Source of the DNA: Allium sativum
Taxonomy: Eukaryota > Streptophyta > Magnoliopsida > Asparagales > Amaryllidaceae
NCBI GenBank assembly: GCA_030737875.1
Contig: CM060910.1
Coordinates: 612,077,303 to 612,141,302, forward strand
DNA: 64,000 nt
Reading direction: 5' to 3'
This document shows positions 1-12,055 of this stretch, piece after piece; positions within the stretch are counted from its first letter, which is position 1; each line of letters begins with the position of its first letter. The notes below the pieces were generated by a model. The model was given only the letters and a program-made list of their open reading frames with translations. It had not been told where the DNA came from and did not search any database. Both the position numbers and the translations under genes were made by a program.

Positions 1-282
1 CTGTTGGGCCTGCGTCGTTGGCCCTAGCCTCTAAGTACCTCCTGAACTAGCCAGGTATCGGTACACCCTCTGGAAGGTTAAGATTCCCAGACATGCTGAA
101 ACGAAAAAAAAGAAAAGATTCAAAACGAAGGATAGAAAGATAGTGCATATGGCTTTAGGGATTATGCCTTTTTAAATTTAAAACAACACTCTTTCTTGTA
201 AAATGCTTCTTTATATTCCTTTTTTGAAAATAATTTTCAAAAACTCTTATCTGATCTGGTAAACCTTTGCTCTGATACCAAG
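1..282 (-). mobile_element. Element X: internal leader next to the 5' LTR
   Basis: This is the untranslated leader of a minus-strand LTR retrotransposon whose body lies to the left of the window. A primer-binding site sits at its right edge, immediately before the LTR at 283. No gag reading frame has started within these 282 bases. The assignment rests on the primer-binding site and the adjoining LTR; the sequence itself carries no recognisable motif. Confidence 0.6.
269..280 (-). other. Primer-binding site of element X (tRNA-iMet type)
   Basis: Read on the minus strand this is TGGTATCAGAGC, the 12 bases complementary to the 3' end of plant initiator tRNA-Met and used by many Ty3/gypsy and Ty1/copia elements. 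It lies two bases inside the LTR end at 283. That fixes the element's orientation and makes 283-3352 its 5' LTR. Confidence 0.85.
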
Positions 283-1374
283 TGAAACACCCCACCTCCG
301 TTAAGGTCACTCACAAAGGGAATGCCTTAACTTTGGTGGAGGGTTATAGGTACAAGACACAGAAAACTTTATAAGACAGATAAATATAAGCAGCGAAATT
401 CAATTATTTATTTCATATGTGGTTCAATACAAAAGCATTACATCAAATTGTCTCAAAACAACTTCCAAAACATTACAACATAATTTCTGTCTTGATTATT
501 TAATAAAAAAGCATAAATCATAAATAAAACTGCATAAATCCCCAAGGATAATGTCCAAGAGCCATAGCCAAGGTGAGAGAGAATCCAAATCATACGTCTA
601 CTTTCTTGAAGCTTGCAAAGAGTCTAATTAAGCTGGAGTATTCCCTCCCTGTGGACCTGGGGGGACGGAAGAAAAGAGGACGAAGGAAAACTGGTAAGAC
701 AATAAGTCTGGTAAGTTCGGTGATTACTAGTATTTAAACAAGGAAAGGGATCATGACAGTAATAACAGAACATAGGACAATAACCTAATATAAGATAAGA
801 GGAGCATGTGATCGCACCCATTACTATAGTCTCTGCACCTACTAAACCATTGGTTCAACCAGCCCTACGTATTTATAACAAATGATCCCCTTAATGATCC
901 GCTCCTACTCGCATGCATTCATATCCTGTGTCATTCGGCCCGCTTGACTGTAGATACCTGTGCTGGTCCCACCATGGGGTGTATCATTCCCTCTAATGGC
1001 AACCCGACACGATTCAAGATGCACAGTGTATACTACTGATGCCCAGTGCCTGATTTTTCCACTCTGGAGTACGTGCACGCCCATACTCCGTCGGAACCTA
1101 CACTGGCTCACCAACCGCCGACGTTTTTGGCCGCTTATAATCAGCCCAGTAATTGTGCCCCACCCTGCCTAGTTCCATGGTACCATGATACATCTATGTG
1201 GGTTACTGCTGAAATGGGCCCCGCTACTAGGGTTTTCTAATCAACATGTTTATTTGGTTAAGTGTCCAAGTTTACCTAACCCCACCCATTCGTTTAGTTA
1301 ACATGTTGAATCGGTTAAGTGTTTCCCTAATTGACTTAACCCTACCATTCCTGACTTTGCTTTAATTTATTAAA

Positions 1375-1587
1375 GCACCAACCACTCACATTAGACAGGT
1401 CTTGTTGTGGTCACTGGATGTGCCGTTTGGTTCCGGGCAGATTTACACCACAACTCGGTCTAACCTCGGGTTCTTTTTGGGCTTGATGCACTAACCACCC
1501 ACATTAGACAGGTCTTGTTGTGGTCACTGGATATGCCGGTCGGTTCCGGGCAGATTCACACCACAACTCAGTCTAACCTCGGGTTAG
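1375..1587. repeat. 113-bp direct duplication inside X LTR
   Basis: Two copies start at 1375 and 1488. Both contain the core ACATTAGACAGGTCTTGTTG followed by a GGTTCCGGGCAGATT block and end in CTAACCTCGGGTT. The copies differ at several positions, so the duplication is not recent. Confidence 0.85.
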
Positions 1588-2037
1588 GCATATTTGTCTT
1601 TTTCTAAATTCACATTTTTCTATATATGTTTAATTTCTTTATGTAAATTTAATTTAATTTAATCATGCCATAATTATTCTTTGATTATGCTCACCATAAA
1701 TGGTATATCAAATATACCATTTTATGAACAAATCTATGCCATGAATTTTCATATTTTCCCATCGCTACCCCCGTGGAACGTACGCATGAATCACATAAAA
1801 TGTTGGGCTAGTAAATTAGCCCAACCCATAAACAAGAAAGGGGTAATAAACAAGGGACATGAAGTAAACATAAAATAGCATACATTTCAACTTGTCATGT
1901 GTAACTTGGCATAGAGGTACCATTTAACTTTAATTAAATGGGTAAAGGTGAACTTGTGACTAAGTTGGGTCTAATTGTCATGTAAACTTGACAAAGGTCT
2001 AGCATGGAGGTTTAACATATAATCACAGTTTCAACCC

Positions 2038-2215
2038 ACAACTTAGCATATTAACTTATGTATGTCAAAACATAAGAAAGCTACAATAATCATTTTTAAA
2101 TCGCAACTTAGCATATTAACTTATGTGTGTTAAACATAAGAGAACTATTATCAACATATTCGAATCACAACTTAGCATGATACTTATGTGTTAAAACATA
2201 AGAGGACTACAATTC
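2038..2215. repeat. About 65-bp repeat, three degenerate copies, in X LTR
   Basis: Three copies start near 2038, 2102 and 2166. Each carries ACAACTTAGCAT (or GCAACTTAGCAT), then ACTTATG, then AACATAAGA. The third copy is shortened. This is non-coding LTR sequence. Confidence 0.75.
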
Positions 2216-2398
2216 CAAATTTTTCAACATAAATAGATTCAACCTAACATAAATATACGTGAGTGTTGATCTAACATATAAGCATGTGTTTTAGATCAGA
2301 AACTTGCAAATAAGCACCAATTTATAACATGACATGTTTCACCATTTAATTGGCAAAATAAATCCATTACCCAATCATAATAGATTCCAATAACATAC

Positions 2399-2520
2399 AA
2401 TATGTTCATCACCACAAGCCTATAGACATGATTAATATACAATATGTTCATCACCACAAGCATATATACATGATTAATATACAATATGTTCATCACCACA
2501 AGCATATAGACATGATTAAT
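2399..2520. repeat. 42-bp tandem repeat, three copies, in X LTR
   Basis: Units start at 2399, 2441 and 2483 and share the core AATATGTTCATCACCACAAG. Because 42 is a multiple of three, the minus strand stays open and spells a repeated 14-residue peptide. That is a by-product of the repeat and not evidence of a gene. Confidence 0.9.
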
Positions 2521-3003
2521 TACAACGATACTTTAAGATAAACGAGAATCAAATCTTATACATAAGCATCATTCTATATTCAAATTACAACATGTCATGA
2601 TTCATTTGAAAGAACGTTTAAATCTACATAATAACCAACTTACAAACTAAAAAGGAATTCTTGCGTTCTGAAATCTGAATTCTGAAATTGGTAAGCTCGC
2701 CTTTGATGTAGATCGTTGAATTTGATAATCTTTTAATTTGATTTTTGATTCAGGTTCTTATCTTGTCTTTGAATTGGTGACGGCTACTCCAAGTTTTCCA
2801 CTGACAGCATGATAGTTCTAGGATTAGTTTTGAGTGATTTTTAGGTTTGAGCATTGGGTTGTTTATATAGAATTTCAATTCAATTTGAGTCGTCGGATGA
2901 TCCTAGGGTTAACCACAACCATCCAGTCAAGATAGGGTGACACCTCAGCCCTAGTGACTCAGCACTGAGTCACAAAATCGTCACCTTTCAGATCTGCCCA
3001 GGG

Positions 3004-3085
3004 GAGCAGGTCGACCCCCAGGTCAACCTGTAGGGGGGAGGTCGACACTAGGGTCGACCCCCTGGTCGACCTGGGTCCTGGGCAG
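3004..3085. repeat. GTCGAC-rich palindromic cluster in X LTR
   Basis: Three GTCGAC hexamers and several related GGTCGACC or AGGTCAACC blocks occur within about 80 bp, with G- and C-runs between them. The segment can pair with itself in several registers. It is GC-rich in an otherwise AT-rich LTR. Function unknown. Confidence 0.6.
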
Positions 3086-3352
3086 GAATTTTCCCGCCCA
3101 GCCCGCTTCTGACTTCTGATTTGAATTTGAATTTGTTTTTCGAGCTGTTTGAATTTATTTGAATTTTCTGGAAACTTCCGACAGTCATAACTTCTTCATA
3201 CGAAGTCCAATTTACGCAAACTCGGACTCTATCTCAACCAGAATTCTGAGACGAACACAATGACGTAACCCGTTTCCCTTAATTCTCGCATTTTAAATTA
3301 AGTATTGTTTAATTCGTTACTATACCGTTAACAGAAAATACGGGGTGTTACA

Positions 3353-5354
3353 CCTCATGTGTTGTGTATATTTGTATGCATCCTTGAGAGATCTTGTGCG
3401 TTGTATATCTTTATGTACATCAACGACAACCTCACGTATTCTATAGTGGATAAATGGATGACAAAACTAGTTTTGAGAGGTGTCAGCAACCTTACAATTA
3501 TAGACAAAACTGCTTTTGGGTGGTTTCCGCAACCTTGTCATTATGGTCAAACTGTTTTTGGGTGGTGCCAGCGACCTTGTCGATGCTATAGGTGTTGGAC
3601 CACCTTGTCGAAAGGCAAAAGGTTACGTGTGATGATTTACAACTTTGTGGTGAACGAATTTGCTTATCCCTTCACCAAGTTTATAACTAATCGATTTAGT
3701 GACTTTTAATTTGGAATCGTCCATTTCTTTCTTGTGGCTAATTTCGTGTTCACGGATTTTCAAACTCTTTTCTCAAAAAGTGATCATTCTGTACATGCAT
3801 ATTTGCATGTCTCGTTCATTTAGAGTTTGTTATGATTTTTAGGAATGAATTGGCCTAATCGCTTTAAGGTCCATATTTTATTTTCCAAAAGGATCATTCA
3901 TCTTCGACATCCCTTTTCTATGACACATATTTATTACGCGTTCATTTATGGAGCCATGTGCTCATTTGTGATTAATAGTGGATTTTCACAATTTTTTATA
4001 AATACTTGAGTTAATTCTGTGGTTATGGGACATTTGGTTAAACTCGCCTACTTACTAATTTAATGTGAAATTTTACTTTTCTTCTTGATGGTTGAGAATC
4101 ACATTGTGATTTATGGATTTGTACGTTTTCTCTTATTATGGTTTGAGCGTCATTCCTATTCTTCTGGATCTCTTTGAGAAATTTCTAGAATTTGGGTGAT
4201 TTGAGTTTTTCTTTGAAAAATTATGTCGAATCTTCTTTCAAAAAATGATAAGCTAATTTTGCTTGTTTATTTTAGTCTCTTGTTTCCGGGTTTTGAATTC
4301 GTGATGTCTGTGCTCTCATGAATATGGGTTAACAAATATTCCAGATTATTTTTTTAACCTTAATGAGCCAAAGTTTTCGAGATCATTACCCGAGTGGTTT
4401 GACCTTATTCTTCTTAGTAACATCCTTGTGAATTAGAAAACCAAAAGTTTTTGAGTTTTATGGAACTCTTCCAACTTCTACCATTTATCATGTTTACATG
4501 ATTTAGAAGTTGTTCGTGAAATATTAGAGGACGTGCTAATATTTCAAATTTTAGATTTTTGGGGTTTATTGGAAACTTAAAAGTTCCAATTTATTTGTTT
4601 CTGAAATGTTAGATAACGTGCTAATATTTTCAATTTAGGGTGTGTAATCCAGATTTTTATTTCTTAATCTTGTCTCCCTAACGGGATCGTTTATTCTTGT
4701 GAATGGGATAAATATGACCATCATATACATCTTTTTCGTCATAAGAAATTTTTGTAATCTAGAATACTTTTAAGAAATTTTTAAGTGATAAAATTTTCTA
4801 GAAAAAATGTGATAGAAAATGTTCGACGATTTTGGACAGTCGATATTTCCAAATTTTAATTTGATTGTTTAATTCGTATATATTGAAAACGCAAGAGTAT
4901 AGGTTAGTAATTTATAAACTTATTGAATGTTAAAAGAATTAATTAAAATTTTATTAAAACGAGCTCATTGCGTAGCGGTAGCTCATAATTTTCGATTTGA
5001 ATTTGAAATGAGTATATAGGATCTAATAAAAGTCGGAATTCTTTGAAACAAGAATTATCCAGATCTTTTGGAATATAGTTTTATAGTAAAAGATAAATAC
5101 TTGTTGTAAATTTTGAGATATGACTAAATCAAGTTTTTAGAAAAATCGTGGTGCGGTAGTTCACGGTTTAAAATTGTGTATAAACTTAAGTTATGTAGTG
5201 ATTTATAACTCAAATTTAAAATTTTATAAGATTATTCAAATGTGAATTTTTGAGTTAGTATATTTTTATATAGATCTTACTGATGCGTGGTTGTTATTTA
5301 TAGTTAGTTTTACTTTAAGTAATTTTGAGGATGCAATTTCTTTAAGGAGGGGTC
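3353..5354 (+). mobile_element. Element Y: 3' internal non-coding part of an old plus-strand LTR element
   Basis: These 2.0 kb lie between the end of X's LTR and a polypurine tract followed by Y's 3' LTR. No gag-pol similarity was found. They hold a degenerate 42-43-bp repeat at about 3479-3600 (GGTGCCAGCGACCTTGTC-like units alternating with ACTGTTTTTGGGTGG). They also hold an 84-bp-spaced duplication around GACGTGCTAATATTT or AACGTGCTAATATTT at 4517 and 4601. An open frame at 3359-3709 covers the first repeat and matches no family I recognise, so I do not call it a gene. Confidence 0.5.
5342..5354 (+). other. Polypurine tract of element Y
   Basis: TTAAGGAGGGG directly precedes the LTR start at 5355, where plus-strand priming by a retrotransposon is expected. 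It sets Y's orientation as plus and makes the following LTR the 3' LTR. Confidence 0.6.
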
Positions 5355-8300
5355 TATAACAACCCATATATTTTCATGATAATATATCTAAAAAATATAT
5401 TTAAATATAGCGTCGTTAATCGTTAATCGTGTGTATGTCTGAAAAGTCACATTTTGCATATGCATGAATTCGGACTCGAAACCACTTCTATTAAGTTTAA
5501 AATTTCGTTTACGTGATCGAAAACTATAAATATCGATATATCGAGTTTGCGAATTTTAGGACTTTGGGTTGAGGCTTGGGTTACCCAACCTAGCCCACTT
5601 CCTTATGACCCCCTATCAGGCCTCTCCCCTTCATTCACTTCCAAAACTTAGCAAAATAAGAAAATGAGGAATGGGAAATCAAAATTCCTATGTTATGGAT
5701 TTCAATTTGGAGCCCAAATCAAGAGGAAATCAAGCATAAAAACTAGGGTAAGCTTCTCTATCTTCATCTCCATCTTCTCCAACTCAGCTCATCTTTAATT
5801 TTTGAAATTTTCTAAACCTAACTCTTATGAGATTCATTTATATGTGTTTATATTGTAGATTAGCAAGCTATATTGGAGGAGAGATTGATCTAGTTAAGCT
5901 TCGAATTGATTTCTTGCTATTATCAAGCAAAGGTGGGTTCCTGTGAACTAACATCTATGCTACAAACTTGTATGCTTGTACAAGTGTGGCTTTGGCACAT
6001 ATATGTCATATGTGCATTGTATGTCTTAGGTTTTTTGTGTGTGAATGTAAATTCGTGAGTTTTGAATTTGATTTATTAATTTAATATGTAAATTGCTATT
6101 GGAAACTAAATTTGGAGCTTGTGAGTTGATTCTGCGAGCATTTGAGGTCTCATTGATACTTAGAAATCGTCATAAGCCATCACCATTAGTCCAAGCTCGT
6201 CCGAAACCATTTGCACCTTCAAACCCTTCATTGCCTAGGAAAAACGTTGCCCAGGTTTCAGCACAGATGTCTGACCTATTGGTTAGACTTCTGTCAAAGC
6301 TATCGAAAAAAAACAGCATACTGTCAGCTTAGACGTCTAAGGACCAAATTTCTGTTGTTAACCAGTGGAGAACATGGTCAATAGTTTAATTTGTTTCAGG
6401 CTCTTTCCCAATCGAGTTTCGGCCCGTTTGGCCTTTTTACTGTGACTTTTCAGTTTCTATTGTTCACAGATTTCAGCAGCTTGATTATCGACCTTTTGTG
6501 GACTTCCAGATTAATTCGTGGTGAATTAATTTATAATCGTTAATCGTGAGATTTAATTTACGTTATTTAAACATGAATTCTTAGTTTGATCGTTAATTCG
6601 ATCACTGTTATAGATGAATTGCCACTTCGAAATTATATAAAAGAGTTTTAAATTATAAAAAAATACCAAATCCTTTACTAAACGATTTCTAGCTCTATTT
6701 CATTATATGAAGTTATTTTCCAAATTGGTTTCTAATCCAACTTCTTATATAAAGTTATTTTACAAATTGATTTACAAATCTACTAGTATATATTTAGTAA
6801 ACATTTTTCTTGTTCGTATGAGAAATCTAATTAAACGCCTTTGTAAAAACAAGGACTATGAACCCTTGCGTTTGCTTCGACGGTTAATTCTTGGACTCGT
6901 TCGATTGATAACCATGGCAATGATCATTTCATATTTCTAGTGGAATATACAACTGTTTGTAAATATTCGAGTAGAGAAAGTGGTTATGAGACATGTAGTT
7001 TGACTCTTACATTTACTAGTTGGGTGTGGTTTACACCATATTTGATCAATTTTAATCATTGATGATCTTCAAATCATCTTAAGGAACTTCGGTTCATTTG
7101 ATTATATCGATGATCTTCGGATCATCTTAAGGAACTTCAGTTCATTTGATTATATCGATGATATCCAGATCATTTAGTATCAACAAGGTACGTGATATCA
7201 TATATTAGGAGTAGCTTCATTAGTTAGGATGAGATACCTTATATAACACCGAGATTTCTTTGACATGTTTTCTGGACATATCGAGCCTTCACATTTTACA
7301 TGTGAACATTGTTATTGTTTATTATATGTCATTTTCTGATTTTATCTCTATCCTATTTCAGTTTATTATGATGAGTGTTGTTAGACTGATTCATTTATTG
7401 TTTATTTTATTATAAATGATACTCGGGTCAGACCGAATATTGCAAGTGCTTCTCCTTGATTGTCGTATGGACTAGCTCCTCCTTTTGGCTAACCGCACTT
7501 GTTTTGGTAGTTTTATCTTTCATATATTTGAGATAGTGACTCTTATGTGTACATATTCTTCTGTGTTGTACATGTACCAATTATCTTATGATATAATGGA
7601 TCTTGCACGGCCACTTATATTATGTCCACCACTTCTGTTTTATTATTCATATCTATTTCCGCCTTTGTGATGTGAATATCTATGTCTGACTCTGATTTTA
7701 TTGTTATGTATTTTATATTGATTCCGAATTATATATAGCCACTGTGTAGTAGATTTGAAGATGTGTTAGATTTCCTCATGAGATTTAAAAAGTAAGACCG
7801 CGTTATTTGATATGTTTAACACTCGTTAAAATCTAATGTATAGATGGTCACTCCTCAACAAACTTATTCTTTGGGTTAGTTGACACCATTGCTTGCAATG
7901 GCCATGGCTAGCTCGAGTATAGAGGTGGAGCGCCACATTAATATCCTTAATCTGCATCCCCAATAGGTGCAAGTTATGATAGAAAAAAGAACTATAACCT
8001 ATATTTGCATAAATATGATAATCGAGAAATCATAATTAACAAAAATGGTTTATTTGCAAATATGAATATGACAGGGAATGATGGAAAGGATAGTTATTAG
8101 GTTTTAATATGAACATATTAACTTAAAGGGTGTTAAGTTACGAGCCTAAAATTCTATGGTGACCTTATGATTAGGTGTTAGGCTTTAATATGAACATATT
8201 GACTTAAATAGGCGATTAAGTTACGAGCCTAAGATTTTATGGTTATTAAGTGGTTATATGATAATTAATAAAGTTGATTAGCAAATAACAAATATTCATA

Positions 8301-9424
8301 TTAAATGTATTAAAATATATTGTGAATCAACGAAAAGTAAGTAAAAAGCATAATAGTAAATTAGACATAGAGTTAATAAGATAGCGGTATGTGTTTCGTC
8401 CACTTTGAAAGAATGAAGAGCCCAACGGGGAAAATCATCGTAGGTGTCCGAAGACATGGTGGGGACACGTTCAACTTACTACTCGATGGGATTGGAAGGA
8501 AGTGCAGGACTTTTACGGGATGTGAGGATACTTTGAGGTAGCCCTCAGGGATAGGCCCAACAATGTTGTACCCCCAACGGTAGATCTGTAAGATTTTACC
8601 CATAGAGTATGCCTTGATTGCATTTATGTCAAGGGCAGCCTAATGGATTGATGTGATGATTTTTAGGATTCGACGGCTGCCTCGGCTCCGAGAGAAAACT
8701 TCATGGTTAGGACCCAACAAGGATAGTAAGTCATCAGATACCTGTCATCATCAGTCGGAGCGAGTACATGGAAGACTAAAGCTATACCGGTGGGCAAATT
8801 TATCTTTCATATCTAGACATTGGATAAGGGACAACACCAATTGGGTGTTTAGACTGTTTGGTAAGGGCACGATCACTTAACTCTTTGAATGGTCTTTCAT
8901 TAGTTAGGAAGGGCTAAGTGGGGCCATAACCACTGAGAAAAGAGACAAACCAATCTATGGATATCTATATTGTTAGACCTAATGAAGCTGTTCTTTACGA
9001 ATATAAAAATCCTTCGATTGAGTTCTATGTAGGAACTCGGGATTATGCCTCTTTCATAGTGTGGAGATGGAGTCTTAGTACGCTTTCGTATCATGACCAA
9101 GTATGCTTTCGTAGCATAGCGATGGAGACTCGATATGCCTTCATAGTGTGGTCTAGTATGCTTTTGTAGCGTGGAAAATGATACTTAGTATGTTTTTGCA
9201 GTGCACGATGAAGACCACTCGAGAAGGGTACTATGGGGAGTACCTTGATATGTTGGGCATATAGCTCTGTGTGTGTGTGTGATTCATTAGGTTAATCTAC
9301 TTGGGAGTAGATGGATAAGTTATATGTGTAAATTGGAAGGTGCAATGTGTAATAAACCCAAATAACTAAATAAAGGTAAACCAGTGATAGAATGGTATAT
9401 GTAGTGTTATTTATAAAAAAAATA
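5355..9424 (+). mobile_element. Element Y 3' LTR, left part (split by LARD-A)
   Basis: The LTR begins TATAACAACCC and its matching end GGGTTGTTACA is found at 23523-23533, on the far side of LARD-A. The two are inverted complements with one mismatch (TG decayed to TA at the start). Without the insertion the LTR would be about 4.37 kb. It has no coding potential. A block at about 5440-5530 resembles a block in the LARD-B LTR (see findings). Internal tandem repeats are listed separately. Confidence 0.65.
7061..7175. repeat. 48-bp tandem repeat in Y LTR
   Basis: Copies start at 7061 and 7109 with a partial third at 7157. Each begins GATGATCTTCRRATCATCTT, itself a short hairpin, followed by AAGGAACTTC and TTCATTTGATTATATC. 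Further right, 9040-9200 holds looser repeats around TATGCTTTCGTAGC. Confidence 0.85.
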
Positions 9425-11470
9425 TGACATGACCCGAACTTCCCCGGTAAGGAAAGCACAGATTGAGTAGAGGACAAGACAAATCAGTACACAAACAGAA
9501 GAACATTTCATTGCTTATGACAATAATTCCATCATAATACAAGAATATACAGAGTATAAACAAATAATATACATTTGATAAATATCAAAGATTACAATAC
9601 ATTACATAGCAGTGGAAAAATAGTACAAAACACAACTGAAAGTAATACACGGATACAGGGCTTTCCGAGTACTGTTCCAGCTGCAAATCAGGATCCTGTG
9701 AATATAAATCTGGAAAACCGAAACTACTAGCTGCCCGTGTCGAAAATAGGGGCACCTAGAGTTTAGGTTAAAACAATAAACTCCAAGTCAGTCATGTGAC
9801 TAGTGTGAGAACTAAAACAGTTATTAATCTTTATTTTAAAGTTAGGTAAATCAAGGGACGATGCCATATAACACGGAACGGGTTTCCTCCCAAGAATACC
9901 AGTGCATAAAACAACAGTGCAATGCTAAATAAAGAACAATGAAGCTATTATAAGACCCAGGTCCCATCACACAATGCAACACAAGCCGGAGGATAGGGTT
10001 TTACCTTATAATAGCCAAAGAATGCTTGATACGCTAAATTTTATCTTTTATTATTACTATAAGTGTATAGTGTCGAAACAATTTCAATCATAAGTATCAA
10101 TCATAGACGGCATAAGTGCCCCATACCACTATGTCGCCATACTAGGCTCTACAATCAAAAGGGCAAAGTCACGTATTGGAAGTTGGATTTCCATCTGTGA
10201 ACCGAGGCAAGGGATCGTCCTCACTGCTTCGAGACTCTCTAGCCCGAGCCTCAGGGTCAGAGCGCATCGACCCATGGATGGTCAGGGCCGGTCCACCGAT
10301 GTGGATTAAAATGCCTGAACACTGCGTTTCCCCGCCCTTTGGGGCGTAAATGAGCCAAATGACTCCATCGGCTCCACGTAGTTACCGATATATCCGAGGC
10401 GCGTCGCAATCCAATAACCACACAGGTGAAAATAATATAAATGTCAGGGCTGGTAGGTCACTGACACCACCCTAGCTAGAAGGAAACGCATGTCCTCCCT
10501 GAGGTCCTCTCCCGTTTCTGGTTCACAACAGGGGTGTGAGGCTCGCGAATTAATGTTACACAAAGCTATGCCACACAGGCGGTGCTTTGATCATCAACCA
10601 CAAGACTTTGCTTTTCAACAAAAGCCTTGATCATTTGCATCTTAGAATGCCACACAGGCAAACCACTCCATGCAACCAATATCCATCAATCACACAGATT
10701 GATATCCAATGTCAGACACACAGTCCATTTACAAGTCCGTTCTGGGTCTGAACGAAACCGGAGGCACCTTGTACCTCGCATATCCATCGATCTCCAAGTA
10801 CGTCTGGGTGATCACTAACTGATTCCCTCCTCTTGGGTGTACAGCCCAATCAAGATCATCAGTTATTATCCAAATGATGTGAAGACCACTGGTCTTCGAC
10901 CACCGTCTTCATCCTCGACACATTGTCGAATCAGTTATTCAGAATGGGATAAACCCGGTCTTTCTGAATAACTCGCGTATATAATAAACAAGTGTTACAC
11001 AATCACAACATACGCCTCATTCCAATTCAGAATATTATTTATTCAAATATTCTTATACTTTGGGAAAGGTTCCCATTAATTTTATCAATGATAAATTCTT
11101 TAAATTTATTCTTTAATCTTCTTTTGAATATCGATTCAAACCAAATTATGGTTTATCCAAACTAGTCAGGATTAGCGAACCTTACCGAAGTAATCACTTG
11201 TTAAATTCCCCAACCCTAACCTATTCATCCCATGAAGTAAAACTGGTCATACTTCATGTCCAACACCACGGTGTTATCAGTAAATTCAATTACCATTTCA
11301 CGTTCAAATCTAATTAAATATTTAATTATCGCGGAGCAAAACTGGTGGTACTCCATTCTCAATCATTTTAATCTAATTAAAGATTCATTAAAACTCCACT
11401 TGGTTTTAATCTTCCCAAAAATCACTATTGATGATTATTTAATTTGGGAAATCATATCCTGTCTTTAACT

Positions 11471-12055
11471 GGGTTAAAGAACCAATGTCATTTAAAACAC
11501 AGTTCACGATAAACCCAAAATCACATTCCATTAACAATGGAATTTTCACGGAAAATAGATCAATGTATATAATCGATATGAACTTCCATATCTAACTAAT
11601 AATATAAATGGAATAACGGCAAAGCCTTTTAAATTCCATATATATTAGCAGTCTTCCTCCACAGAAATTCACTTCGATTATCACCAAATCGAATTCCATT
11701 CCATCCCAATTTATTTCATTAAATTGGATAACTTTACTTTGGAAAATATCCTTTAAATCTTAACAAAAGATTTATAAATTCCAAATCACATTTCACTGCA
11801 AATCGGGTTAAAGAAAGAATGTCGTTAAAAACACAGTTCACAACAAACCCAATTCACATTTCATTAATTATCGGGTTAAAGAACGAGTGTTATTTAAAAC
11901 ACCGTTCACGATAAACCCAAAAATCAATTCCAATTCAATTCCAATTAAATATCATTTAAGTGGCACATTTCATTAAATCTAAGTAAAAAGATTTAATCTT
12001 TTTCTCAACTGGGTTTAAGAACAGTGTTAATGAAGACACCATTCACGACAAACCC
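11471..12055. repeat. Four copies of a 46-bp hairpin repeat in LARD-A 3' LTR
   Basis: Copies lie at 11471-11516, 11805-11850, 11873-11918 and 12011-12055. Each starts GGGTTAAAGAAC (or GGGTTTAAGAAC) and ends GTTCACGATAAACCC or a close variant, so the arms pair. The loop, about 20 bases, carries TGT and ACAC segments. The 5' LTR has the same four at 18910, 19244, 19312 (degraded) and 19450. LARD-B has one per LTR, at 33581-33626 and 40950-40995. Confidence 0.85.

Larger units (their letters stand above)
283..3352 (-). mobile_element. 5' LTR of element X (Ty3/gypsy type), 3.07 kb
   Basis: The left end reads TGAAACACCCC and the right end GGGGTGTTACA, an inverted pair with one mismatch. On the minus strand the LTR starts TGTAACACCCCG, a common start for Tekay/Del-like chromoviral LTRs. 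The LTR is non-coding but rich in internal tandem repeats, listed separately. The right end abuts DNA I assign to element Y. The target duplication cannot be tested because the other end of X is outside the window. Clade assignment is an inference from LTR termini and primer site only. Confidence 0.8.

Noticed and set aside
2296..2505. 69-residue repeated peptide frame
   Set aside because: Product of the 42-bp tandem repeat in X's LTR.
3359..3709. 116-residue open frame in element Y interior
   Set aside because: Covers a degenerate 42-43-bp repeat and shows no retroelement or host domain.
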